Positions 51,231 through 62,705 of a stretch of 64,000 nucleotides of DNA are shown here, one piece after another. The number at the start of each line of letters is the position of its first letter. The first letter of the stretch is position 1. Source of the stretch: Vespula vulgaris (lineage: Eukaryota; Arthropoda; Insecta; Hymenoptera; Vespidae); NCBI RefSeq assembly GCF_905475345.1, contig NC_066606.1:2287001-2351000 (forward strand), given 5' to 3'. A model generated the notes under the pieces. It worked only from the letters and a program-made list of their open reading frames with translations. It made no database searches and was not told the origin of the DNA. The position numbers were made by a program, and so were the translations under genes.

Positions 51231-51631
51231 CTCCAATAAGATATAAACCTTGTTCACGTAGTAATATCCTTGCTGACATTATCGCGGTCGTTGTCATCGC
51301 GGTAGCGTATGTTCTGATCCCGAATGACTGGACGGAAGAGGGCTCGCGCTTATTATATCGCGATATCGTTCCGTTCCACGACGTCCGCAAATGCAAAGAT
51401 GCCGTCAAATGTATGTGTGGCTATTCGATTTTTAACGTCTATTCCCCAGCTTTCAACTGTGGTATAAAATGATGACAATTTTAATGACATTGACTTTTTT
51501 TATTCGCGAAATGTAACGCCTTAAAGGGTTTTCAAGGTTTGGTCAATGCTAAGAAAATCATTCTTTTTTTGTTTTTTTTTTCCTTTTTTTTTTTTTTAGA
51601 CGCCGCAATGTATATATTTTTGACTCACTGA
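51231..51631 (+). CDS. Two orphan terminal exons of a membrane-protein gene
   Basis: Partial gene, 5' part not found. Exon 51231-51410 follows a good acceptor (TATTATTGCAG) and ends at a GTATGT donor. Exon 51600-51631 follows a long pyrimidine tract and TTTAG and ends in TGA. They join in phase. The peptide contains a probable membrane span (ILADIIAVVVIAVAYVLI) followed by NDWTEEGSRLLYRDIVPFHD and ends AAMYIFLTH. Third codon positions in this frame are GC-rich, unlike flanking DNA, which supports plus-strand coding over the antisense frame of 87 codons on the same stretch. The upstream exon should end in phase 1. No named family recognised. Confidence 0.4.
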
Positions 51632-52341
51632 AAAACAATTAATTCTATGTGATTCGGTGATCATTAGCACGCATAGTGACAGTCTTAAACTGATGTATAG
51701 TCACTAATTTCAATGTCAGTTCTAATTGAAACTTCTTAAAGCTAATGCAGACTGGTATTTAACGAGTCATGAAGTTATAACAACACTTTCACCATTTTTC
51801 ATTCCCATAAAAAGGCATTTATACATTAGGAGAACAAATGAAACTTTACAAATTCATTCGCAAATAAATTCCAAGACTATGCCAGTATATTGTGAAATAG
51901 GTTATTATCGAATCTGATGTCGTAATTTCTATTCTGAGTAACAAAATATAAAGTAGATTTGTTTTTTTTCATACCTCTGGTATTAATTCATGAGAAATTT
52001 CATTAATGATAGCGGCTGAGAGTTTATAATATTTTACGAGCCGGACTCTTCCAAGTTACAATTTTACGAAACTACTCACTCGCGTTGAGATCGCAGAGTC
52101 ACTGAAAACTTTTGCTCTTGAACTACACCTACGTGACAGTCAACGAGCGTCGATTTATAGGACCTGAGTCGTCACAAACGTATTAATCCTCACACCAAAC
52201 ACTAAACGTTTTCCATGTAGTCTTCATCTTTATATCATATCCTGACACGCATATTCCATATATTCCATTATGTAGTAATTGTTTAATAAGGTCAAAAAAT
52301 AACCCTTTTTACCAACTCCTGAAAGGTATTCTCTAGCTGAA
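51632..52341. other. Intergenic/3' untranslated region of the zinc-finger gene
   Basis: About 700 bp lying 3' of the zinc-finger stop (minus strand). The part at 51980-52160 is noticeably more mixed in composition than the rest. No coding exon was found. Confidence 0.4.
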
Positions 52342-55300
52342 TCATTTGGGTTCTGGGAAGGCCACTTGACATTTGTAGACTTCTTCAAGCATGACTGCTT
52401 GACCTTGACCCTGACTGACAGTTACAGGAGTTGTGGCATTCACTACAACAACTTGTTGCCCTTGTTGCCCTTGTTGGGGTTGCTGCTGCTGCTGCTGTTG
52501 TTGCTGCTGTTGACTACTTGCATTTGTTTGTTGTGCATTACTTGGATTATTCGTGTTCTGATTTCGAGCCGTTTGCCCATACTTTTCATGAATTGCACGA
52601 TGTCGTTTTAATGCGAAACGGTCGGAAAATCCTATCTCGCATATATCACATCTAATAAAAGCAAAAACTTGTAAAATAAATCTACATAGAGCATGTTACA
52701 TAAGAAAAGTTTATAAATCGTATATTAAGAAACACGCTCACCTATGTGGTTTCTCACCAGTATGAACTTTCGCATGATTTTTTAGGTGTGTTGCTTGATT
52801 GAAGGCAGAACCACAGATGTTACATCTGTAAGGCTTTTCACCAGTATGAATTCTCCTATGATTCCAGAGCGTTGAATGTCTAGCAAACGTTTTTTCGCAG
52901 ACTTCGCATTGATACGGACGTTCGCCAGAATGAATTCTTTCATGATTTTTCAGATGAGGACTCTGTGAGAATTGCATTCCACAGACACTGCATTTAAATG
53001 GTTTTTCTCCGGTGTGAACTCGTCCATGATTTTTCAAATAAGCAGCTGAAAACAAAAAGATTATTGATCATATATTACATGTTGAAATAGATGAATGTGC
53101 ATCCAGATTTAGAGTCCAACCAAATTTATATGAGAAATACCTATTACAAAACATTTTATACAGCCGTCGCATGCACATATCCTTACCTTTTGCAAAAGCT
53201 AAACCACAGACTTCGCACTTGAATGGTTTATCACCCGAGTGCAACCGCTTATGAGACCAAAGTGAAGAATACCGGGAGAATGTACCATCACATACATTAC
53301 AATGAAATGGCTTCTCCGCTTGGTTCTGACTGTTTTGTTTGCCACCTGAAATTGGAAATACGACCAAAATTTTAGTTTTCCTCAAAGGGCCAGTTCTACA
53401 AAAAGATGTGCTCAAGGTTGACCTGTGATGCGTTTTGACCAACACGATACACAGGATTATGCACGGTAAATGTTCTTTTCTTCGTGATACATTCAAAAGA
53501 GGATTTTTATAATATCTGATTATGATAATAAAGAACTTGTAAAGCAATGATGCTTGCTTGAATTAAATTTATGCATGTTATTTAAAAACTTATACATGCA
53601 GATTGCAAAAGGTTAGTTTTTTCTTTTTTATTTTTTATCAAAATTAAATATTGAATTGAATGTATAGAGTATCCATTTAACAAGAAATATTGAAATGACC
53701 TCTTTTATCATTTGTATCTTGAAATTAAGAATGTACTAAGCAAAAAGAAACTTGAATTAACTTTTATATTTGGACAACGCTGAAAATTTTGAGTCAAATT
53801 TATAAAACTGTCCCTTAGGGGAGATTTCATTCCGTGCAATTGTCCTTAAATTTAGATGTCGACAGTTCTACTGAAGAAATAAAGTAGAATTGACATACCA
53901 ATAAAAAAGGTATAAAAATCTGTGAAAACATCAGTGACCATAAATCTTTTTCTACCTACTACAAATGCATGCAAACATATAAATTTGAAGCATCAAAGAA
54001 TTATATAGTATGCAATACTTGAAAATAAAAATACTTTGGACTGTGTCTATGTAAATATCAAAAATTGTTACTAGATATTTTTAATAATAGAGATAAATGA
54101 AATATTTAAAAATTTTTACTATTTTTCAATTGCAACTTAGTTGATATCATGAATAAATAATAAATTCAGTATGTTTCACTTAATATAAAGATTTTGAACT
54201 GTCACCATCCAAAGCAGATATATAAGAGGTTACTTAGATAAATTAATTACAACACAGTAACCCCATATTTTTATTGATTGCCATCTTTTCCGACTTACTT
54301 CCTATGATGATGCGGCCTGTTGCCTTGCAGCCGCCACACTTTGCGAGGGAACTGATTCCAGAATCTAGTTTTTCGTCGTGTTTACCTACCATACACCACC
54401 CGATGTACGATCATGATAGCAATGAGATGATAGAAATATGGTGGAAAAGTGACAATATTTGGAGAAAGAAATGTTTCTGATGTTCTACTAATTTAAGGGA
54501 ATTGAAAAAATTATAATTTTTTTTATACCGTTTTCGAAAATTGGACAATGTAGAAACAATGTAAAAACAAATATAAAGTTTAAATCTATTTTTTTTTGTT
54601 TTTTTTTTTCTTTTTTTTGTTTTTTCTTTCTTTTTTCTTCTTTCTTTTCTCTGATTGCTTTCATTCTTTTATTTTTTTCTTTTTTTCTTTTTAACAGGAA
54701 CATTTCTTTTTCCAAACTATTTATAGCATGAATTTATGATGAACACTCACCGATGAATATTATTCCTGTGCCATTACATTTATGACATTTGGTAACACTA
54801 GTAACTCCCCTTCGTTTTACTGGATGATGACCAGGTTTAATTGCTACACAAAGAAAAAGGACATTTATTACACAAAGATGGGATCACAATAGAACAACAA
54901 ACACTCCTAATGTGTATTCGTATCATCTTTTGTACATATCATCGACACTTCATTCAAATATATTTATTCAAAAACGTACTCTTTTTGATTTTTGTGGGAT
55001 GATGTTCGCACGGATCTTCACTACCACAATCTTCACATATTTGCACTTTTGGTTTTTGGTGCATATTTGTTTTATGACTTTTCAATTCTCCAGGCAGTGC
55101 AAAACAAGCTCCACAGACATCACAAGTATACGGTCTTTCAGGTGTAGTAGCTACAGTCACTGTCGTTGGTGTTTGAACAACTACTTGTTGTGGCTGTTGT
55201 TGCAAATTGCTGGGTGTAGTGTTGTGAATCCGTTTATGATGATTCAACAAGCTCATGTGACCAAACACCAGACCACATATATCACATTTAAAGGTTGCGT

Positions 55301-56286
55301 TTGTAGCAGCCGCAATACTCATCTGATTTAATAATGTGTTATATCCAACCGGCTGCACATCAAAACGATAACAACCTTTATCATCTGTTGTTATGGCACC
55401 AATTGTGCTCACTGCATTTGTCTGAACTTTTTGGAGCATGTTGACATTATAATAAAAAGGAAATTCTGCTGTTGCAGATTGTTGTTGTGATTTATCTTCC
55501 TTTTTATCCGCAGTCACATACATCTGTTGGGATTGCTGTTGCTGCGACTGTTGGCCCTGCGCAGCTTGCTGCTGTTGAATTTGTTGTGGGTCAAACATTG
55601 CTGCTTGCTATTAAAAATAAAAAATTTTATTATTCTCTTAGATCAAAAAGACGCATTGTTTATACTCCAACATAAGATAAATATATATTCATTTCTAAAA
55701 AAGAAACACATACAAACACACACACACACATATATATATAATTTTATGAAGTACTTTTATTACAATTCTTTTCTATGCTTTTTCAAATTGATTATATAAT
55801 ATCAAATCCGTTACATCATAAATGTGGATATTTTATTGTTTTTTGTTTATTTTAGAAATTTATATTTATACATGAGAAATAAAGATACAAACCTGTCTTT
55901 GATCTCCGTAACTTGAATTACTTTGCTCCGTTTGAGTGAAACTGTTGGTTTGTTCAGTTTGTGTGAACATGGAACACTTCAGTGGCTGTTCAATAGGTCG
56001 GTTCTGTGGAATATAAATTTTTGTTTAATTACTCTGACATATTTGCTATTTTCATTAAAAATAATCTTGATGATCTTGTTCTTCTTTAGAACTATTACGC
56101 TGTATAATAGTACATATTAAAACTTCAGTATACACAATTATAAATTTCTTGTTAATATTTCTATTTCCGATGCGTTTAGTTCCCTCTTTATCTCAATGGC
56201 TTACGTGCTGCGTATACCTGCTGTATTTGATCAGGACGGGTTGCATTCAACCAGATCACGTTGTTGCCATTTGATTCAAGGGCCAT
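52342..56286 (-). CDS. C2H2 zinc-finger transcription factor with paired cassette exons (combgap-like?)
   Basis: A nuclear DNA-binding protein. The model on the minus strand is 56218-56286, 55893-56003, 54980-55607, one of 54751-54843 or 54299-54385, 53187-53345, 52742-53045 and 52342-52651, all in phase, giving 557 or 555 residues. It starts MALESNGNNVIWLNATRP, followed by Gln-rich sequence (MFDPQQIQQQQAAQ). Eight C2H2 fingers are visible: two before the cassette (FKCDICGLVFGHM, YTCDVCGACFALP) and six after it (FHCNVCDGTFSRY to HRCDICEIGFSDR), with TGEKP-type linkers in the latter group. A Cys/His cluster CEDCGSEDPCEHH precedes the cassette. The C-terminus has a poly-Gln run and ends VAFPEPK. 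The overall plan resembles fly combgap, but this is from memory and unverified. The upstream region is CpG- and CCAAT-rich. Confidence 0.88.
54299..54385 (-). other. Cassette exon A of the zinc-finger gene
   Basis: Phase 1 in and out, 28 complete codons. Encodes KHDEKLDSGISSLAKCGGC followed by KATGRIIIG. The acceptor is TGGTAG and the donor is GTAAGT. It shares the KCxxCxxTGxIxIG pattern with exon B, so the two look like a duplicated pair. Skipping, using either or using both keeps the frame. Confidence 0.55.
54751..54843 (-). other. Cassette exon B of the zinc-finger gene
   Basis: Phase 1 in and out, 30 complete codons. Encodes IKPGHHPVKRRGVTSV followed by TKCHKCNGTGIIFIG. The acceptor is TTGTGTAG and the donor is GTGAGT. 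It aligns with exon A over the CxxC-TG core. B carries more basic residues than A upstream of the CxxC. Confidence 0.65.
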
Positions 56287-56574
56287 TGATGTGTTGCCTT
56301 CGATCCTGCACAATCGATAGGCAGTTATTAAAGTAAAGGCACCTAAGTTGGTCCGCAGCAATACAAGTCGCTTTAAAATGACCCCCTGATCAAAGCCACG
56401 CCAAGTTAGAATAGTTGACTTCAACGTAGACTGCACAGCAGGAAGGAGCAGTAAAACCAAGAGGGAACCAAAGCATCATGCACGTTAGAAAAATTAACTA
56501 AGTACTCACGTGCTATGGTCTTATAGAGACGGCGCACGGGTTAAACGTCCGGCTGCCGGGCGGGCGACGATCTT

Positions 56575-56722
56575 CTAGTTGCCATGACGGCGGCGGTGTC
56601 GGTGGTCGTGGCGGTGGTAGTAGCGGTGACGGCGGCAGCGGCGGCGGCGGCGGTGGCGGCGGTGTTGGCGGCGGCGGCAGCGGTAACGGCGGCGGCGGTG
56701 GCGGCGGCGACGCGGCGCGTGG
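56575..56722. repeat. (GGC)n-rich CpG tract
   Basis: A GGC/GGT repeat of about 150 bp with very high GC, embedded in AT-rich DNA just upstream (on the minus strand) of the zinc-finger start. It is probably 5' untranslated or promoter sequence. Translated frames give poly-Gly or poly-Ala without other support. Confidence 0.8.
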
Positions 56723-56863
56723 TTCCGTGCGACCGTTTAGCCTGTACGCGCCGACGATGACGCTTTCCCGAGTTTCGAATAACTATACCGCTTATGCATT
56801 CACAAAACCGATGATTTTTGTATTCTTCGAAGAGCCGTGGACGCGCGCGAGAATGAGAGCAAG

Positions 56864-56940
56864 CGAGAGAGGGAGAGAGAAAGAGAGAGAGAAAGAGTAT
56901 GAGTGAGAGAGAGAGGGGGAAGAGAGAGAGTGAGAGAGAT
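56864..56940. repeat. (GA)n microsatellite
   Basis: A GA-rich run adjacent to the GGC tract, with AG/GG interruptions. Confidence 0.85.
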
Positions 56941-57019
56941 CGATGACGGTCGTACACAGGCACAAGATATTTTCTTTCAGCACATTCAAAACGTGTATTT
57001 CCTTGTGGCGCTTGTTAAA

Positions 57020-57600
57020 CAATATCCTCGTAATAACTTAAGCCTCTTATTCGTTCTGCCGGGGTTCTTGGGCAAGCTTAATTTCGCGCGTCGAAATCAC
57101 ACGCTTGTCACTGAACAACGTTGGCCCGCGCAGATCATGTCGTCCAAGCAGCGCGGTGGCGGCTGCGGCGAGTCCTGTACGAAGCGCGGGCGTCTCGGTG
57201 TCATAAAAATTGGCGGTACCGCGCGCTCAAGTTTATCCGAAGAAAGCCCGTCTTAGCTTCGAAGCGGACAACCCGCGTACCGCAGCTTATCCCACGCTCA
57301 GGATACGTCGATGCGCGAGAAAGCAGGCTGTGCACCGTCAACAAACTTCGCGGTAGCCATTACACGCGACGAGGATAACAATGGGCGACACGAAAGCGCG
57401 CTATGGCCCCGATGCCTTTTTCTGAACAGCTTCGAGGCGCCTTCCGTAGCACCGACCAATCAGAGCCAAGGTCGGTATCTCGAGAAAACGGGAGAGGCAC
57501 GCGCGACTCGACGCGCCAATTGTATTCATTGGTCGAACGTACAACCAGAAACGATTGTAATTGGCTCAACGACGAAGGTACGCTTTCTCTTCGTTGAATA
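57020..57600 (-). promoter_or_regulatory. CpG-rich promoter with four CCAAT boxes
   Basis: GC- and CpG-rich relative to all flanking DNA. CCAAT boxes occur in both orientations at 57456-57460, 57526-57530, 57538-57542 (as ATTGG) and 57560-57564 (as ATTGG). Clusters of NF-Y boxes mark many housekeeping or regulator promoters. Position and strand suggest it serves the zinc-finger gene to the left. The right-hand potassium channel gene starts too far away to be sure. Confidence 0.45.
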
Positions 57601-60600
57601 AAACGATTTTATCTCGTCGTTCATTTTTCAGATAAGTTTCATGGAAGTTGTAACAATTTATCCGTTATGAAGATTTTCGAACTCTATGATATATTATATT
57701 TTGTTATTATCGATTGTATTTTTCATGATATTTATGTTACATCGAACAAAGAAGTATCATTGACGTTATTTATTGAATTAGAATAACAATATCATTAATA
57801 ATAATGAAATAATAGATAATTGAGAATTTTATAACAATTGGTTACGTTTCTATAGAAAAGCAATATTTTCTTGAGAACATGCCTTACAAATCACGTAGAG
57901 TTAGATTCGAAGATCGCCGCTAGATGGAGCAGTTATAGCTGGAGTTTTTCGTTAATCTGTGAAAGACAAGTATTTCCATTCAAACGTTTTATATTCAAAA
58001 TAAGATTATACCTGATGTACGTATACATTTTAATTTGCATTTATATGGTTACTTTATTCAACTATATATTATATTTATCTTTATACGATGAATGTGTTTA
58101 ATTATATTTATTAACAATGATACAAAAAATGTAATAATATTTAGAATACTTGAGTCCCATATTTTTCTTATTAATATTAAAAATAATTTAGAAATGTTTA
58201 GAATAGATTTGCATATTAATATTACAAGAAGTTAAAGCATTAAAAGTACATTCTTTTATCATATTATATAAGTATTTATAACACATATATATTTATATAA
58301 TTACTCATTTCCAAGAAACTTATTTTCAAGAAATTATGTTATTTATAAGATTTCTAGAGAATCTTATAAGTTAGTTTACGTAACATTAGCATAGCTCTTC
58401 AAAAACCTTTTACTATAATGATCGAATAAAAACTGAATATCTTAGCTTTATTACTTATGTCCGATTATACTAGCGTATGATTATTGATAACATAAAAGAT
58501 ATATGTATCGAGTTCGATAGTTATTTATAGCAGAACTGTGTGTAACTATTTTCAAAATTATTTAATAAGATATCAAAACACATTCACGAGCTATAATTAA
58601 AACAATGGAATTATATACATATAAGAGAAAATAAAAAAAAAAAACAATAAATAAAATAGTAATATCTACGAATGAAGTTTTGCACGCGCGCATTTGTGTA
58701 TGTGCATATATATATTTATAAAATTCATGAGTTCGCAAATGTTATACAATTTTGATAAAAAAATGGATTTCGTCCATTTTATTCTAACAAGAAAAAGAAA
58801 AAAAAGAAAAGAAAAGAAAAAGAAAATTGCTTCGAAACTAATTCGCATTTGGATACGTTCTTATATATGTCGAGTTGCGCACAAACGTAGCGCTGAAAGC
58901 ATTTCAAAGCAATTCTAGGCAGTATAGAACAGCGAATACGTTCAGTTGGCGTCGCGACGTCACGACTAAAGGGTCGTAGGATTCGTGTACAGAGAAGGAC
59001 TCGATAACATTTCTCTCGTTTACTCAATACCAAATGAAAAGTGAAAGAGAAACATAGAAAAAAGGAAGATAATAATACGTATTGTAAAAATATCGAAAGA
59101 CATTGTAATAAAAGAAATTCGATTAATTCTAATCGGTAAATCAAATAAATTATGGCCAATCGATTCGAGGAAAACACGGGAACAGAGGAATCATTCTAGA
59201 AATACCTATATCGAAAAAATTTCTCTTTTAAAATGAACGAATATCAAATGTCAACGAGTGTGTATATATATATATATAAAACAAATCCAGTTTACATAAG
59301 TCTATTTTGTTAGATTAAAGAAAAAAAGAAAAGAATAAAAAAAATCTAATCGTTGACAGTACTCGATTTCGTGATGCTCCAATCGTGATTTTGTGTTTTG
59401 ATCTTGTGACATCCCAATATCCCGACAAAAGTGTTCTTTTTTCGTCAATTTTACTTCTAACAAGGAGAAGGAACGACAAGGTTGTTTTGTTGCAACTAAT
59501 GAGCAATATTTACAACTTATTATTTTTATGGGGATTCTAAAGAGAAAGGATGGGAGGAAAGATCAGAAACCTTTATACGAATCGTTCATGAAGATAAACC
59601 AGAAGGACATACTTACGTTTGATAGTGTGCCAAATCTTCCGGGAAGATTAAAAATTGTTCTTTAATTCGACGGAACTATATATATATATATTTTCTCCCT
59701 CTTTCTCTCTTTCTCTCTTTAGCAGATCGTTAGTCACGTGTTATTTGATTTCATTGAAAATAGAGAAGAGAAACAAAGAAGACAAATAAAAAGATATATT
59801 ATATTTCAAGCATATCCAATCGATGAAATTTCAACGAAAATTTCGAATTGAAGACTGTCTATTTGTGACATATTCTTTTTATAAAGAATTTAAATTATAC
59901 ATTTAATAAAAAGTGAACTTTTATTTCGTTTTTGTCAGCGAGATATGTATATTTCTGAAAAAAACGAAAAAGAAAAAAAAGAGAGAGAAAAAAAGGAAAA
60001 AAATCGAGTGATATTCGACACCATAGATATTTGTTCGGTTAAGATAATCGATGAAAATATTTATAAAATGTTCCATGGTGTATTTTTTCTTAATAATTAA
60101 AAATCTCACAGAGCCACACGGCTCCATAATGTGTCCTGGTCCGAATATTTTCTTTTATGTCATCTAAATTTGTCGTTTCGCTTTCACGACGTTGTGGTAT
60201 ATTTGTTGTATGAATCTGTTGGGTCATCGACCTGGAACGATCTCATCGTCGAATAATTTTAGATAACGAAAGTGAATGAAATATTAGAAAAAAATAAATT
60301 CGATATTGGAAAAAGTTGGGCGCTTACATGAGCCAAAATTAGGTACGAATTCAAGAAATTTAAACTTATATCTTACGATTATAAAATTTTTAATGAATTT
60401 TTCTATAAATTGATCCTTTTTTATAAATCAAACTTTTCATTCATAATAAATTTTTAACGAAATACTGATAAGATACTTTATCGATCTCGTCGATTATATG
60501 TATATTTATATATTTATACTTACGTTTTAAATATTACACGATAATACTTTGACGGATATTATTTTAATGATATAGGTAAAAGATATTTGGTGTAATAACG

Positions 60601-60841
60601 TATGTAGTATCTATGTACTTACGTGTGCTCATCCAAGCGCGCGTAAACAGACGTATATATATTATAAGTTAAAGACGTTAACTTACAAATTTCAGGAAAT
60701 AACGATAGAACGAATGCGATGACGTTTTTAATTTAATACATTTTAACAAGAAAATACGAAGAAAACTCTCGATTAGAATAAAATTTGTATCATTAATCGA
60801 AAATATCACTGATAAACAAAAAGATATTACGAAAAAAAAAA
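57601..60841. other. Intergenic/5' region of the potassium channel gene
   Basis: About 3.2 kb of AT-rich DNA. Around 58940-58970 a TTCAGTTGGCGTC initiator-like string and a GACGTCAC CRE-like element sit in a short GC-richer patch and may mark the transcription start of the channel gene, with a long 5' leader to 60841. Low-complexity A- and T-tracts elsewhere. Confidence 0.35.
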
Positions 60842-62705
60842 ATGTCTAATTCACCCGGTATTAAAAAAGTACCACCAAGACCGAAAATCACTCTGCCGAT
60901 TCCTGGTCAATATGGACGATATCCACAAACACCCGCGGGATACGTATCGACACCTTATAATCAAACACCCGCACCTATGACACCCGTGCCTGTAACGCCC
61001 GTTTCCGGACAACCACAAGTATTTTATTCCAATAGAGCTAGCGAATTCGTATTTACACAATTCAAAGGAATCAAAGACTTCACAAAATCTGGACTTAGTG
61101 TAGGCGAGAGAAGTGTTTTTTGGTTATACGAGAAGGTAATATTTTAATGTGCAAAAATTGAAAATTTAGAAAAAATTATTTTTCTTTTTTGTCAGAAATT
61201 ATAAATTTTTTATAGGTTAGCTCCTGGAGTAAACGATGGTTCACCCACATATTTTTAGTCGTTATTGTATTTTTGTATAGTGTAGCCGGAGCAATGATTT
61301 TCATTACCATCGAAGGAACCAACGAAGATATATTTCATCTCAATATACGTCAAGAAAGGTAAATTTTATGTTAATCGAAGGAAACAAAAAAGAAAGGAAA
61401 AGAAAAATATATAGAGAAGAGGAAAAAAAAACAAGAACAAAATTCGGAGTTGAAATGAAAGTTTTTTCTGATCTCTCCAAGATAATTCCAAAATATTATT
61501 TTTAATAACAAATCCAATTAATCGATTATTACTTTTAATTTTAATTCATATTTTTCACTTTTATTCTTTATTCAATAATGAAAATATAAAATATTGCGAG
61601 AATTAAAATATTTAGTCATTCGCATTATGAAACATTAGATCAAATGATAGTCCTAGAAAATGTGGGACGATTAAAGTGTCTACTTTAACGGGAGAGAGAG
61701 AGAGAGAGAGAGAGAGGGAAACAAAAAGTAAAAGAAAAAGAGAGAATAATATAGCATAACATGTCGACATATATTTTATGTCTCATTCGAGATCTGTTCT
61801 GAATAATGTTCGATAATTATTCAAACAAGTGACTTTTTTCTTTTCTTTTCTTTTTCGTAATTCAAATGAAAAATACTTTGTTGTCAAGATAATACAAACG
61901 CTATAGTTATATGAAACGCTTGATCGTGCGACATTGATAGATTCGATTTGCGCATCGCGATAAAACGATCTCCAAATACGTTTATATCACTAAGACTGTG
62001 ACAACGGGTTAACTTCGATCGTAAGTTCGTGTAGATGACTATTCGCTACAATTTTATGTTACGATCGATTAACCTCAGAACGAAGGTCACAAGTTAAGTC
62101 AGAAACACGAGAATCCGACCCTTTTTACATTATATTTATCTGTAAGAAATTTTCCTTCGCGTGACATGAATATTATAAAGTTTTTACGCACGATATGTAT
62201 TTACTTAGGTACTTATTTACTTACCATGGTCCAGCTATAATCTCGCTAACTACAGTTAACCTTTGTTAAATCACGTTTTTATAATTTTATCGATGAAAAT
62301 ATTACAAATTCTCGATATTCGACATGTGATCTTTGTATAAATTCATACTGAAGCATTTTATTTGTTTTTTACGTATTTCATTAATATTGAAATGGGATGG
62401 GGATGTAAAGAGAGAAGGAGAAGAAGTAGACGAAGGGTAGCTCGGTTGTAAAAACTATACTATAAATGTAACCTGTCGTTTTTACAATTTTAGAAACAAG
62501 ACGATCGAACTGATTAGGGAACTCTGGGACGATGAAGTATTGGCCTCGGATGTGGAACTTTGGAAAGGAGGAGCCCGAAGGGAACTTATGAAATATGAAG
62601 AACACCTTTACGAATTCTACAAACTTGGCGTAATCGACCGCGGCGAGAAAGTCTGGACATTTTGGAACGCCGTTTTTTACTGCGGCACGATTTACACGAC
62701 TATCG
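60842..62705 (+). CDS. Two-pore domain potassium channel (KCNK/TWiK-like), 5' part
   Basis: A background K+ leak channel of the plasma membrane. Three exons join in phase and the gene continues past the window: 60842-61135, 61216-61358 and 62494-62705, so 216 complete residues are present, ending in phase 1 at the donor GTGAGT. The N-terminus is long, Pro/Thr-rich and cytosolic (TPAPMTPVPVTPVSGQP). TM1 lies at about 107-130 (FTHIFLVVIVFLYSVAGAM). The extracellular cap (about 131-200) contains RELWDDEVL. The first pore helix FWNAVFYCGTIYTTIG ends at the split selectivity-filter codon. Exon 1 starts at the first ATG after an A-run. The second pore and TM2-4 must lie to the right. The subgroup (TASK-, TREK- or TWiK-like) cannot be settled from this part. 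Confidence 0.93.
61690..61717. repeat. (GA)n microsatellite
   Basis: A short GA run in the second intron of the potassium channel gene. Confidence 0.85.

Noticed and set aside
51145..51408. 87-codon minus-strand frame with a presequence-like N-terminus
   Set aside because: The opposite strand has better splice borders and codon bias. It was kept only as the alternative in that feature.
56541..56963. Open frame with poly-Ala and poly-Thr runs on the minus strand
   Set aside because: It is a translation of the GGC repeat and GA tract. There is no conserved sequence, and it fits better as an untranslated promoter-proximal region.
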